From assembly GCA_963708245.1 (NCBI GenBank), contig OY970201.1:2046001-2110000 (forward strand): a stretch of 64,000 nucleotides of DNA, in the 5' to 3' direction. Made by a program: the position numbers and the translations under genes. The DNA is from CAVYXK01 sp963708245. GTDB taxonomy: Bacteria; Pseudomonadota; Alphaproteobacteria; Acetobacterales; Acetobacteraceae. Positions 35,759 to 46,225 of this stretch are shown piece after piece. How positions within the stretch are numbered: position 1 is the stretch's first letter; each line of letters opens with the position of its first letter. The notes under the pieces are model-generated. The model worked only from the letters and a program-made list of their open reading frames with translations, was not told where the DNA came from and searched no databases.

Positions 35759-38650
35759 GTGGTTGAGCCGGCCGGTACTGCGGCCGAGCGTGAGATCTCG
35801 TTCGGCCCGTTCCACGTCTTTCCGAAACAGCGACTTCTGCTGGAAGGCGATAAGGTTGTGCGCCTCGGCAGTCGTGCCTGGGACATCCTCATCGCATTGA
35901 TCGAGCGCCCCGGTGAGCCGATCTCCAGGGAGGAGCTGATGACCCGCGTTTGGCCCGATACCGTCGTCGTGGAAGGCAATCTTCCGGTCCATATGGCCGC
36001 TCTGCGCCGGGCGTTGGGTGACGGTCACGACGGCAACCGGTATGTCGTTACGATCCCGGGGCGGGGCTACAGCTTTGCCGCCCCGATCAAGATTGCCGAG
36101 ACGCCAAGGCCAGCCCCATCGCAACCAGCCGTCATCGCGCACGGGCACAATCTGCCGGTACAGCTGACGCGATTGATCGGACGTGCGGACATCGTCGGCC
36201 GGCTAGCCGGTCAGTTGGAAAACACGCGCCTTCTCACCATCACCGGACCCGCCGGCATCGGCAAGACCTCCGTCGCCCTCGCGGTGGCCGAGCAGTTGAT
36301 CGGCGCCTATAAACACGGGGTCTGGTTGATCGACCTGGCACCCCTTGGCGACCCGCTGCTTGTACCGAGCGCGGTTGCGTCCGTGCTCGGGCTTGAGATC
36401 CGCTCCGAGAACCCGCTCCCGGGCGTGGTTGCTGCCCTGAGAGACAAGCAGATGCTGCTGGTGCTCGACAACTGCGTGCATGTGATCGAGGTGGCCACAA
36501 GTCTGGCGATTGCGGTGCTGAGAGGCGCTCCTGGCATACGGTTCCTCGTCACCAGCCGTGAGCCGATGCGTGCACAGGGCGAGCGTGTGTCCCGCCTTTC
36601 GGCGCTGGAGAGTCCGCCTGCGGGCACCTTGCCGAGCGCCGCCGAAGCGCTCCGGTATCCGGCGGTCCAGTTATTCATCGAGCGTGCGACCGCCGCCACG
36701 GGCGAATTCAAACTGAGCGATGCGGATGCTCCGATCGTCGCCGACATCTGCCGCAAACTGGACGGACTTCCGCTGGCGATCGAATTTGCGGCCGCGCGCG
36801 TGGAGGCGTTCGGCGTGCCGGGGCTGGCGGCGCGCATGGACGACCGTTTCCGACTGCTGTTAGGCGGCCATCGCACCGCCCTGCCGCGGCATCAGACCAT
36901 GGCAGCCACGCTCGATTGGAGTTACAGCCTGCTGACCGAGGCTCAGCAATTCGTGCTGCGCGGCCTTGCGATCTTCGCCGGTGGCTTCACACCAAGATCC
37001 GCCGGGGCGGTGATCGCCGACGCCACCCACCCGGAAAGTGACGTCATCGACCAGGTGACCGAGCTGGTCGCCAAGTCGCTGGTGGCACCCGACGTGAGTG
37101 GCAACGAACCTCGCCTGCGGCTGCTCGAAACCACGCGCGTCTATGCTTTGGAAAAGCTTGCCGCGAGCGGCGAACGCGAACGGCTCGCGCGCCGCCATGC
37201 CGAATACTACCACGATCTGTTCGAGCAGGCCGAAGCCGAATGGGAGAGGCGGCCCACGGCCGAATGGTTGGCCGATTATGGTCGCCGGATCGATAACCTG
37301 CGCGCGGCACTCGACTGGGCCTTCTCGCCGGCAGGTGATGCGCCGATCGGCGTGGCGCTGACGGCAGCCGCGGTGCCTTTGTGGATGCACATGTCCCTGG
37401 TGGACGAGTGCCGGGGTCGCGTCGAGCGAGCACTCGCCGCGATCGCGACCGGAGCCGGCCCGGACCCGCGGCGGGAGATGAAACTGCGCGCCGCGCTGGG
37501 TGCGGCGTTGCTGTATACCAGAGGCGCGGTTCCCGAGATTGGCGAGGCCTGGACGGCCGCCCTGGAGATTGCCGAGGGCCTTGATGATACCGGGCAGCAG
37601 TTGCGGGCACTCGTTGGTCTGTTCACCTTTCACTTGAATAGCGGCCGGAGCCGTGTCGCTTTGGCACTGGCGCAAAGGTTCTGCGCGCTGGCGGCGAGGA
37701 GCTTCGACGCGACGGATCGCTTGACGGGCGAGCAACTGATGGGTGTGTCGCAACATCTATTGGGCAATCAACCCGCCGCTCGGCACCATTTCGAGCGCAT
37801 CGTCGCTGACCTCGCCACCCTCGACCATAGATCGCTCATCAATCGATTTCAGATTGATCTCCTGGTGTGGGCACGCGTCTTCCTTGCGTGGACTCTGTGG
37901 CTGCAAGGATTTCCGGATCAAGCGATGCACACGGCTGGACGCAGCCTCGAGGACGCCCGTGCTGCCGATCACGCACTCTCGCTCTGCTTCGCTTTGGCCC
38001 GGGGGGCATGCCCGATCGCGCTCTTGATGGGCGATCTGGACGCGGCGGAACATTACGTCGAGATGCTGCTCGACAATTCGACGAGGCACGTTCTGGCGCA
38101 TTGGCGAGCCATTGGCCGCGGCCAGCAGGGGGTGCTCGCCATCAGGCGCGGCGATCCCGTCAACGGAGTGCGATTGCTGCGCGCCGGCTTTGACGACCTT
38201 GGTAACCACAACTCCGTCGTCGTGCGGCTCGTCGAGTTCCTGATCGCGGAAGCGTTGAGCCGTGCCGGGCTGATCGTCGATGGACTTGCCGCGGTCGAGG
38301 AGACGCTCGCATGGACAAAGCGCAGCGAAGAACAGTGGCTGATTGCCGAGCTGCTGCGCGTCAAGGGCGACCTTCTGCTGCTGCGGAATGCGCCCGCGGC
38401 GGCCGAGGATCACTTCCGGCAAGCGCTCGACCAGGCAGGCCGCCAAGGCGCTCTGTCCTGGGAACTGCGCGCCGCTACGAGCCTGGCCCGGCTATTGCGC
38501 GATCAGGGCCGTTCCGCCGAAGCGGCGGCGCTGCTTCAGCCGGTCTACGACCGGTTTACCGAGGGGTTCGATACGGCCGATCCCAAAACCGCGAAGGCGC
38601 TGCTCGACGCGCTCTCGGAGCCGGCCGCTCCGCGAACACGGAAGTCTTAA
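35759..38650 (+). CDS. Winged-helix / STAND-NTPase / TPR transcriptional regulator 1
   Basis: 963 residues from a GTG. Domains: OmpR/CadC-type winged helix at about 12-105 (ISFGPFHVFPKQRLLLEGDK, EELMTRVWPDTVVVEGNLPV, IPGRGYSFAAP); NB-ARC/AAA-like STAND NTPase at about 140-470 with Walker A GPAGIGKTS at 163-171 and Walker B LLVLDN ending near 238; then a TPR-like helical sensor to the C-terminus. Such proteins bind DNA and switch on nucleotide exchange after the TPR half senses a ligand or partner. The residue after DNC is Val (DNCVHV, position 240) where relatives have Glu. The first 1.37 kb is nearly identical to regulator 2; the sensor half is not. Confidence 0.88.
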   Translation: MVEPAGTAAEREISFGPFHVFPKQRLLLEGDKVVRLGSRAWDILIALIERPGEPISREELMTRVWPDTVVVEGNLPVHMAALRRALGDGHDGNRYVVTIPGRGYSFAAPIKIAETPRPAPSQPAVIAHGHNLPVQLTRLIGRADIVGRLAGQLENTRLLTITGPAGIGKTSVALAVAEQLIGAYKHGVWLIDLAPLGDPLLVPSAVASVLGLEIRSENPLPGVVAALRDKQMLLVLDNCVHVIEVATSLAIAVLRGAPGIRFLVTSREPMRAQGERVSRLSALESPPAGTLPSAAEALRYPAVQLFIERATAATGEFKLSDADAPIVADICRKLDGLPLAIEFAAARVEAFGVPGLAARMDDRFRLLLGGHRTALPRHQTMAATLDWSYSLLTEAQQFVLRGLAIFAGGFTPRSAGAVIADATHPESDVIDQVTELVAKSLVAPDVSGNEPRLRLLETTRVYALEKLAASGERERLARRHAEYYHDLFEQAEAEWERRPTAEWLADYGRRIDNLRAALDWAFSPAGDAPIGVALTAAAVPLWMHMSLVDECRGRVERALAAIATGAGPDPRREMKLRAALGAALLYTRGAVPEIGEAWTAALEIAEGLDDTGQQLRALVGLFTFHLNSGRSRVALALAQRFCALAARSFDATDRLTGEQLMGVSQHLLGNQPAARHHFERIVADLATLDHRSLINRFQIDLLVWARVFLAWTLWLQGFPDQAMHTAGRSLEDARAADHALSLCFALARGACPIALLMGDLDAAEHYVEMLLDNSTRHVLAHWRAIGRGQQGVLAIRRGDPVNGVRLLRAGFDDLGNHNSVVVRLVEFLIAEALSRAGLIVDGLAAVEETLAWTKRSEEQWLIAELLRVKGDLLLLRNAPAAAEDHFRQALDQAGRQGALSWELRAATSLARLLRDQGRSAEAAALLQPVYDRFTEGFDTADPKTAKALLDALSEPAAPRTRKS

Positions 38651-38868
38651 GCTTTACGACGCTCGGTCGATATGCCAGGGGTCGCTGCCGGCGGTATTAC
38701 GGCTCGACGCCATAGTTATGGGCCTTCTGGGCCCGCTCTCGCGGGCGCGACGAGTTGGGCCCGGCAAACCTTCATGATCATCTCGGCGGGGTGAACATAT
38801 GCGACAACCCGCTCGTCATGCATCCCGAGGTCGCCTACGCTGCGCCGTCGGCTCTAATCGGTTTTTGT

Positions 38869-40146
38869 TCAGACCCCGACCAGGTCGGGCACGATCTCCT
38901 TTCCCTTGGTTTCGGGCCCCAGCAACAGCGCGATGATGAAGCTGCCGGCGCCGAGCACGGTTCCGAGCAGCATTGGCAGGGCGAGGCCGGTACCCCAGGT
39001 GGCGGCGAGGAATGTCAGGATCGGGGGCACCAGTCCGCCGAAGATCGCGCCCTGGTGGAAGCAGAAGGCAGTCGCGGTCGCCCGCACTTCGGTCGGGAAC
39101 CGCTCGTTCAAATAGGCCGGTATCTGTCCGTTCATGCCACCGGTGCCGGCGAAGCCCTGCGCGACAAACGCCGCGATCATGATCACGATATTGCCCGAGA
39201 ACAGATAGATCGGCGCCAGCGGGATCGCGATCAGGGCAGGCAGGATCATCGCCCAGCGGCGCCCGATACGGTCGGACATCCAGCCCCAGAACGTGGCCGC
39301 CACAAAGGCGAGCAGGTTGGCAAGTGTGATCGGCGTCGCCAGCAGCGCCGGGCTCATATGCAGATCGACCTGCAGATGCGTGGCGAACAGCGCGTTGATC
39401 GAATAGTAGCAGATAAAACTGCTCGCCATAAACCAGCATGCGCCAAGCGTGTTGCCGAGTAACGGCCGCCTGAAGATAGCAAGCAGCGGCGCGTTCACCT
39501 CGCGGCCCTCGGCGCGTTGCCGCCGGCGGTTCTCGACCCAGACCGGTGGTTCTTTGACGAAAAAGCGGATGTAGATGATCAACAGAGCCGGCAGGATGCC
39601 GACCCACAGCATGCCACGCCAGCCGATCGAGTTGTAGAACAGCCCATAGATGATGCCCGACAGCAGGATGCCGAGATTGCCCGACGACTGAAGGATGCCG
39701 CTCATCAAACCGCGCGAGCGCTGTGGCCAGTTTTCCATCAAGAGCGCAGAGCCGACCGGATATTCCGCCCCCATGCCGATGCCGAGCAAGGCGCGGAACA
39801 GCAGTAGAAACCAAAGGGTCGGCGAAAAGCCCGCGATGAAGTTGCTGAGCGCGTACCAGGCGATCGAGATCATCAGCGGCGTCTTGCGCCCGATCCGGTC
39901 GGCGAGCCAGCCGGCGGCGACGGCGCCGACGAGCCGCATCCACAAGGTGATGGTCAGCACGAACGCCACCTCGGTCAGCGGCACTTTGAACTCGTCCGCG
40001 ATCGGCTTGATGATCAGCAGGAACACGGTGAAGTCGAAGGAGGCGAGCGTCCAGCCCAACCAGACCGCCCACCAGGCGTACCACTGCTCCCGGGTCGGCT
40101 CGCGCCACCACGCGACCGGCTTCTCGCCCTCGGCGGCTATCGTCAT
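38869..40146 (-). CDS. MFS transporter, SHS (carboxylate/sialate) type
   Basis: 425 residues from the ATG at 40146 (AGGA five bases upstream). Twelve helices; conserved loops GWLADRIGRKTPLMISI and WGWMSDRIGRRWAMILPA. Entry helices WLGWTLASFDFTVFLLIIKP and the R-G-x-G-M-G-A-E-Y-P motif fit the sugar-porter-like SHS branch that imports lactate, sialate or aromatic acids with protons. The substrate cannot be told. It is an island between two members of the regulator family and on the opposite strand. Intact. Confidence 0.88.
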   Translation of the reverse strand: MTIAAEGEKPVAWWREPTREQWYAWWAVWLGWTLASFDFTVFLLIIKPIADEFKVPLTEVAFVLTITLWMRLVGAVAAGWLADRIGRKTPLMISIAWYALSNFIAGFSPTLWFLLLFRALLGIGMGAEYPVGSALLMENWPQRSRGLMSGILQSSGNLGILLSGIIYGLFYNSIGWRGMLWVGILPALLIIYIRFFVKEPPVWVENRRRQRAEGREVNAPLLAIFRRPLLGNTLGACWFMASSFICYYSINALFATHLQVDLHMSPALLATPITLANLLAFVAATFWGWMSDRIGRRWAMILPALIAIPLAPIYLFSGNIVIMIAAFVAQGFAGTGGMNGQIPAYLNERFPTEVRATATAFCFHQGAIFGGLVPPILTFLAATWGTGLALPMLLGTVLGAGSFIIALLLGPETKGKEIVPDLVGV

Positions 40147-40284
40147 CGGTTCCTGCCGATCGCAGCGGCCCCTTCGTGAGCGCCTTGTACTCAGCGTAAC
40201 GCAGGTCAGCTCAGCAGATATTTCCTGTAAGCTTTTTCCGCTGGAGCCGCAAGCGGCGGGCGCGCCCATCGCCGCCAGAGGCGC

Positions 40285-41596
40285 GTCGTTTGAGGGCGAT
40301 GCGTCGGTTGGCGTCGCGTTGACCGCCGCCGCCGTACCCTTGTGGATGCACTTGTCGCTGCTGGACGAATGCCGCGGCCGTGTCGAGCGGGCGCTCGCCG
40401 CTCTCGCGGCCGGAGCGAACGCGGATGCGCGCCGCGAGATGAAGCTTTACGCCGCATGGGGCTCATCGCTGATGTACACCAGGAGTGTAACCGACGCAGA
40501 GGTCGGCGCAGCCTGGACAAAGGCGCTCGAGATTGCGGAGGCCCTCAACGATCTCGAGTACCAGTTACGGGCGCTCTGGGGCGTGTGGTCCTTCCACATG
40601 CGCAGCGGTGAGCATCGCCTCACACTCGCATTGGCGCAAAGGTTCTGTGGCCTGGCCGAGAAGCATCCCGACCCGAACAGTCGGATGATCGGGGAGCGGA
40701 TGATCGGCGACTCCGAGTATCTCCTGGGCGATCTGCTCAGCGCGCGCCGGCATCTCGAGCACATGCTGAGCCACTATACCGTGTCAAACCAACGGCCGCA
40801 TTTCATTCGGTTCCAGATTTACCAGCGGGCGAGTGCACGCGCTTTGCTTGCGCGTATTCTGTGGCTGCAAGGATTCCCTGATCAGGCCGTGGGCGCGGCG
40901 GCAAGCAGCGTCGAGGACGCTCGGGAGACCAACCACGCAATCTCTCTGTGCTACGCGCTGGCCCTGGCGGCATGCCCGATCGCGCTGTTGGTGGGCGATC
41001 TAGACGCAGTGGACCATTACGTGGGGATGCTGATCGACTGTTCGAGAAGAAACGCTCTGGCCCTCTGGCAGGCCTGGGGTCGCTACTATCAGGGTGTGCT
41101 CTTCATCAAGCGCGGCGATGTCGTCGGCGGATTGCGGCTGCTGCGTGCCGGCTTGGATGAACTCGGCGAGGCCAAGTTCGCGGTGCGGTTCGTGACGTAC
41201 CTGAGCGATGTGGCAGAGGCCCTGGGCCGTGCCGGACAAATCGCTGAAGGACTTGGCCTGATTGAGGAAGCGATCGCGCAATTCGACAACACTGAAGAAC
41301 GATGGCTGATTGCCGACTTGCTGCGCGGCCAGGGCGAGTTGCTTCTATTACAGAACGCTCCCGGTGCCACGGAGATAGCCGAGGATTACTGCCGGCAGGC
41401 GCTCGACTGGGCATGCCGGCAAGGCGCACTTTTGTGGGAGCTGCGTGCCGCCGTGAGCCTTGCCCGGCTGCTTCGGGAACAAGGCCGTTCCGATGACGCG
41501 ATGGCACTTCTCCACCCGGTCTACGATCGCTTTACCGAAGGGTTCGATACGGCCGACCTCAAGGCAGCCAAAGAGCTTCTTGATGCGCTTAAATAG
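40285..41596 (+). pseudogene. Orphan TPR sensor half of a regulator
   Basis: From DASVGVALTAAAVPLWMHLS to the stop this is homologous to the last 430 residues of regulator 1 (same HLSLLDECRGRVERALAALA, LQGFPDQAV, VYDRFTEGFDTADLKAAKEL). The winged helix and NTPase are missing. Likeness begins about 140 bases from the start of the divergent MFS gene, so the 5' half was probably lost when that gene arrived. The frame is open upstream, antisense to the MFS gene, but that part reads no protein-like sequence. No own promoter is evident. Confidence 0.82.
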
Positions 41597-42040
41597 CGGG
41601 TGACGCGGTCAGATCTCGACACGCAAGGGTCATTTCGGCCATTAGTGGCAGCGCCTAAGCTCTCGCCAGGACATCGAGGACAATCGCTGTCCCTGTGCTT
41701 ATGCCGCCACCGTCGCGTCGCGGCAGGCACTCGACATTCGTAGTTCGTCATAACCGCGGCAATAACGCGCCGGCGAACCAGGGCTCTTCAGTCCAAGCAT
41801 CGTTCAACATCGGCTCCTGAGCCTCCAGCGGCGCGATACCTCGTGCGCCAGTCGTCCACGATTGTAGGGTGCGAACGCATGATCCAGCTCCTTCACTCGC
41901 CGTGCCGCATTTCTACCGGAAGGACGTCACTGCTTGGGCGCACCGCGCGCGAGCATGAAGTCGGCCAAAAATTCCGGCTTGGTGGACGGCTGGGGCAGCC
42001 AGGTCTAAGCTGATCTCGCATAGCCAAAGCGAGGGTAGCG
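41597..42040 (+). promoter_or_regulatory. Intergenic region with conserved upstream block of regulator 2
   Basis: The first 290 bases hold no gene that I recognise. From about 41890 to the GTG at 42041 the sequence aligns with the region before regulator 1, so it probably contains the same promoter. AGCGAGGG stands before the start codon. Confidence 0.55.
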
Positions 42041-44902
42041 GTGGTTGAGCCGGCCGGTATTGCGGCCGAGCATGAGATCTCGTTCGGCCCGTTCCACGTC
42101 TTTCCGAGGCAACGCCTTCTGCTGGAAGGCGATAAGGTTGTGCGCCTCGGCAGTCGTGCCTGGGACATCCTCATCGCATTGATCGAGCGCCCCGGTGAGC
42201 CGATCTCCAGGGAGGAGCTGATGACCCGCGTTTGGCCCGATACCGTCGTCGTGGAAGGCAATCTTCCGGTCCATATGGCCGCTCTGCGCCGGGCGTTGGG
42301 TGACGGTCACGACGGCAACCGGTATGTCGTTACGATCCCGGGGCGGGGCTACAGCTTTGCCGCCCCGATCAAGATTGCCGAGACGCCAAGGCCAGCCCCA
42401 TCGCAACCAGCCGTCATCGCGCACGGGCACAATCTGCCGGTACAGCTGACGCGATTGATCGGACGTGCGGACATCGTCGGCCGGCTAGCCGGTCAGTTGG
42501 AAAACACGCGCCTTCTCACCATCACCGGACCCGCCGGCATCGGCAAGACCTCCGTCGCCCTCGCGGTGGCCGAGCAGTTGATCGGCGCCTATAAACACGG
42601 GGTCTGGTTGATCGACCTGGCACCCCTTGGCGACCCGCTGCTTGTACCGAGCGCGGTTGCGTCCGTGCTCGGGCTTGAGATCCGCTCCGAGAACCCGCTC
42701 CCGGGCGTGGTTGCTGCCCTGAGAGACAAGCAGATGCTGCTGGTGCTCGACAACTGCGTGCATGTGATCGAGGTGGCCACAAGTTTGGTGATTGCGGTGC
42801 TGAGAGGCGCTCCTGGCATACGGCTCCTCGCCACCAGCCGTGAGCCGATGCGTGCACAGGGCGAGCATGTGTATCGTCTTTCGGCGTTGGAGAGTCCGCC
42901 TGCGGGAACCTTGCCGAGCGCCGCCGAAGCGCTCCGGTATCCGGCGGTCCAGTTATTCATCGAGCGTGCAACCGCCACCACGGACGAATTCAAACTGAGC
43001 GATGCGGACGGTCCGATCGTTGCCGGCATCTGCCGCAAACTGGACGGACTTCCGCTGGCGATCGAATTTGCGGCCGCGCGCGTCGAGGCGTTCGGCGTGC
43101 CGGGGCTGGTGGCGCACATGGACGACCGTTTCCGACTGCTGTCAGGCGGCCACCGCACCGCCCTGCCGCGACATCAGACGATGGCAGCCACGCTCGATTG
43201 GAGTTACAGCCTGCTGACCGAGGCCCAGCAATTCGTGCTGCGCCGCCTTGCGATCTTCGCCGGTGGCTTCACGCTAGGCGCCGCCGGCGCGGTGATCGCC
43301 GACGCCACCCACCCGGAAGACGACGTCATCGACCAGGTGACCGAGCTGCTCGCCAAGTCGTTGGTGGCAACAGATGTGAGTGACACCGAACCTCGCCTGC
43401 GGCTGCTCGAAACGACCCGCGCTTATGCGCTCGAGAAGCTCGACGAGAGCGGCGAAGTCAACGCCGTTAGACGACGCCACGCCGAGTGCTATCGAGACTT
43501 GCTCCAAACTGCCGCCGAGGATAAGGCGGCCATTGACGATCGGCCTGCCGCTTACACGGCTGAGATCGACAACATTCGGGCGGCGTTAACGTGGGCCTTT
43601 GCCTCCGGGGGCGATACATCGATTGGCGTGGCGCTGGCGGCGGCTTCGGTGCCGATCTGGTTCGAGATGTCATTGCTCACTGAATGTCGCGGCTGGATGG
43701 AGAAGGCTCTCGGCGTACTCGATGCAGTTGATTCAAGACCGAATGTAGAGATGGTTCTGCAATTTGCCCTCGGCACCTCGCTGATGTTCGCACAAGGAAT
43801 GAACAATCGGGCATATGCGGCGCTGACAAAGGCAAGCGAGCTGGCCGAGCGCCATGCGGATTTCGATTACCGATTGCGGAGCCTGGCAGGGCTGGCTGCC
43901 ATCCACCAACGTTTCCAAGACTTTCAGGGCGCCGTTGCTCTCGGGCGCCGAGCCGAGGAAGTCGTCAAGGGTTCGTCCGATCCAATCGCTCTGGCAACCG
44001 TGGATTATATTCTTGGTTCCTCCCTTCAATTCCTTGGAGAGTATGCCGAGGCGTTGACCTGCGCCCAGCGAAATTATGTTCGTGCCGCGATACCGGCCGT
44101 ACGGCGGGCCCAAGTCATACGTTTGGGGAGGGACAGCTCTATCTCCGCAGGCTGTACTATGGCGATCATTTACTGGGCGCAGGGCCTGCCTGATCGGTCG
44201 GCCAAGATTGCTCAGAATGTCTTGGCCGACGCCGAAGCTGGAAACCATCCTTTCTCGCTGTGTATGGCGCTAGCCTTCTGTGGATCCATGATTCCGCTTC
44301 GGCGCGGCGACCTTCAGACCGCTCAGCGTTCGATTGCTCGGCTCCAGGATCTTACCCAACGCTACGGTTTAAGCGGCGACCATGCGCACGGCCTATGCTT
44401 TGAGGGGCAGCTCGCGGCGAAACAAGGTGACGTCGTGGCCGCGGAGCGGCTGCTTCGCGCCGGGCTGAAGATTTTGCAGCAGAACCCAAACGAGACTTTT
44501 TACACCATATTCCTCACCGGCCTCGCGGAGGTGCTGATGACAGCGGGGCAGCTCGACGAGAGTCTCGCCGCAGCCGATGAGGCGGTGCAGCGCGCGGAAC
44601 GCAGCAATGCGTTGTGGTGGTTGCCTGAAGCGCTCCGCATCAAAGGCGAAGTCCTTTTGTTGTGTAAAGGCGATACGAATGCGGCAGAAGACCATTTCCG
44701 CCGATCCCTCGACCTGGCACATCGGCAGGGCGCTCTATCTTGGGAACTGCGTACAGCGACGAGCCTCGCCCGGCTGCGGCGCGATCAGGGCCGCTCCGCT
44801 GAGGCGGCGGCACTTCTCCACCCGATCTACGACCGGTTTACCGAGGGGTTCGACACGGCCGACCTTAGAGCCGCAAAGGCGCTTCTTGACACTGTCCGCT
44901 AA
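42041..44902 (+). CDS. Winged-helix / STAND-NTPase / TPR transcriptional regulator 2
   Basis: 953 residues, same layout and same GTG start context as regulator 1. The DNA matches regulator 1 without visible change for about 660 bases (42121-42785) and closely up to about 43410. After that the TPR half is only distantly related (AVRRRHAECYRDLLQTAAED, WMEKALGVLDAVDSRPNVEM), converging again at the final GALSWELRTATSLARL and VYDRFTEGFDTAD-like tail (IYDRFTEGFDTADLRAAKAL). Walker A GPAGIGKTS and the unusual DNCVHV are shared with regulator 1. It should bind the same operator but answer to a different signal. Confidence 0.88.
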   Translation: MVEPAGIAAEHEISFGPFHVFPRQRLLLEGDKVVRLGSRAWDILIALIERPGEPISREELMTRVWPDTVVVEGNLPVHMAALRRALGDGHDGNRYVVTIPGRGYSFAAPIKIAETPRPAPSQPAVIAHGHNLPVQLTRLIGRADIVGRLAGQLENTRLLTITGPAGIGKTSVALAVAEQLIGAYKHGVWLIDLAPLGDPLLVPSAVASVLGLEIRSENPLPGVVAALRDKQMLLVLDNCVHVIEVATSLVIAVLRGAPGIRLLATSREPMRAQGEHVYRLSALESPPAGTLPSAAEALRYPAVQLFIERATATTDEFKLSDADGPIVAGICRKLDGLPLAIEFAAARVEAFGVPGLVAHMDDRFRLLSGGHRTALPRHQTMAATLDWSYSLLTEAQQFVLRRLAIFAGGFTLGAAGAVIADATHPEDDVIDQVTELLAKSLVATDVSDTEPRLRLLETTRAYALEKLDESGEVNAVRRRHAECYRDLLQTAAEDKAAIDDRPAAYTAEIDNIRAALTWAFASGGDTSIGVALAAASVPIWFEMSLLTECRGWMEKALGVLDAVDSRPNVEMVLQFALGTSLMFAQGMNNRAYAALTKASELAERHADFDYRLRSLAGLAAIHQRFQDFQGAVALGRRAEEVVKGSSDPIALATVDYILGSSLQFLGEYAEALTCAQRNYVRAAIPAVRRAQVIRLGRDSSISAGCTMAIIYWAQGLPDRSAKIAQNVLADAEAGNHPFSLCMALAFCGSMIPLRRGDLQTAQRSIARLQDLTQRYGLSGDHAHGLCFEGQLAAKQGDVVAAERLLRAGLKILQQNPNETFYTIFLTGLAEVLMTAGQLDESLAAADEAVQRAERSNALWWLPEALRIKGEVLLLCKGDTNAAEDHFRRSLDLAHRQGALSWELRTATSLARLRRDQGRSAEAAALLHPIYDRFTEGFDTADLRAAKALLDTVR

Positions 44903-44915
44903 TACTCGGCCAGCC

Positions 44916-45089
44916 ACGAGCATCGTGTTCGGCCGTTTCCAGGTTTTGCCGCGCCGCCGCGAGCTTGTTGCCGACGGCCAGCCGATCGGGGTTGGCGGTC
45001 GCGCCTTTGATTGTGCCGATGGCTCTGATCGAAGCACGCGCGGGGCCATCGTCAGCAAGGACGAGCTGATGGCGCGCGTATGGCCCATA
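44916..45089 (+). pseudogene. Winged-helix fragment of another regulator copy
   Basis: TSIVFGRFQVLPRRRELVAD then IVSKDELMARVWP is the start of the same kind of winged-helix domain, with a scrambled stretch (FDCADGSDRSTRG) where two compensating shifts or small indels sit. It stops at MARVWPIW where the malQ fragment on the other strand begins. About 58 codons survive. Confidence 0.72.
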
Positions 45090-45302
45090 TGGCGAATTGC
45101 CCAATCCCGTCGGACCAAGCGGCAGCGCCTGCCACCAGCTTTGGCCGGCCTCTTGAAGCCGATCGATCCACGACGCAGCCATGGGACCAAGGTCGCCTAT
45201 GCCGTAACGCGAGGGCAGCGACGTGATGTGCAACAAAACGCCCGAAGCGCGATACCCCGGCGGGAATATGCCAGGACCTACCGGCTTGCTATCGACGCTC
45301 AC
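45090..45302 (-). pseudogene. malQ: 4-alpha-glucanotransferase (MalQ) N-terminal fragment
   Basis: RASGVLLHITSLPSRYGIGD LGP and AGQSWWQALPLGPTGLGNSP YG are the first conserved blocks of MalQ, which rearranges alpha-1,4-glucans. Its GTG start overlaps the pgm stop (GTGA), the junction of a natural glycogen operon. The gene is cut after about 70 codons at the regulator fragment. Confidence 0.85.
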
Positions 45303-45770
45303 GGCGCAGCGCCACGTTCCGCCTCGCTTAGCTTGGACATTTCGAGCGCCGCATTCACCATCGCCTGCGCTTCCTTCACGATGGCGTCAAGGTGCACCTG
45401 ATCCGCAAAACTTTCCGCGTAGATCTTGTACAGGTCCTCCGTCCCGGACGGCCGGGCCGCGAACCAGCCGCTCGCGGCCACGACTTTTATGCCGCCGATT
45501 GGAGCGTCGTTGGCGGGGGCGCGGGACAGCTTGGCGATAATCGGCTCGCCCGCCAGCTCCGATGCCTTGACAGCTTCTGGCGACAGCCTCTCCAGCCTCG
45601 CCTTCTGATCCGGCGTCGCCGGCGCATCGATCCGTGTGCAATTCGGAATTCCGAACTGCGCCGTCAGCTCGCGGTAGTGCTCGCTCGGGTCTTTGCCCGT
45701 GCGAGCATTCATCGCGGCCGCCAGCAGGTCCATGATCGGGCCGTCTTTGTCGGTTGTCCAGACCGTTGCG
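45299..45770 (-). pseudogene. pgm: Phosphoglucomutase C-terminal fragment
   Basis: TVWTTDKDGPIMDLLAAAMN to the stop, including the phosphate-binding loop AARPSGTEDLYKIYAESF, matches the last quarter of E. coli-type phosphoglucomutase, which interconverts glucose 1- and 6-phosphate. The active-site serine half is missing; upstream the frame is open but unrelated. With the malQ start it preserves only the joint of a former glycogen operon. Confidence 0.87.
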
Positions 45771-45926
45771 GATTCCAATGATGCCGCCCGGGCATACTGA
45801 ACTTGAAGCGTCCACCTATTCCAATCTGATGCCGTCCACCGTTCCGAGGCGATGGCGACCAGGTGGTGTCGTCCCGGCTGTCGCACGACACGGAATTCGG
45901 GCAGCGGCGAGTCGGCCTCGGCCGAC

Positions 45927-46225
45927 GGGATGAAGTTGGACGTGCATCCCGAGAGCCTGAAGAGCAGCTATCACCTCCGCTACGGCGGCTACGGCGGCAT
46001 CGGCTACTACCTCGTCTCGGACACCTACATCGCGCTGTTCTCGCGCTTCCTGGCCTGTGGCGCCTACGAGGGCCACGCCATCCTGGACTTCGTGGCCGAG
46101 AACCGGTCGCTGCTGCAGCCCTCCACGGTGCATTCCGACACGCACGGGCAATCGGCGGCGATCTTCGGACTCGCGCACCTGCTCGGCATCGAGCTGATGC
46201 CGCGCATCCGCAGCTGGCAGGATCA
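45927..46225 (+). mobile_element. Tn3-family transposase fragment
   Basis: KLDVHPESLKSSYHLRYGGY GG, LVSDTYIALFSRFLACGAYE and HSDTHGQSAAIFGLAHLLGI match the central DDE region of Tn3-family transposases. No terminal repeats or resolvase were found near it. About 100 codons remain. Confidence 0.82.

Noticed and set aside
36860..38446. Long minus-strand frames under regulator 1
   Set aside because: Shadows of the TPR region; composition is Arg/Pro/Ala-rich and lacks motifs.
39695..40284. In-frame N-terminal extension of the orphan TPR protein across the MFS gene
   Set aside because: The extension is antisense to an intact transporter and shows none of the expected NTPase sequence.
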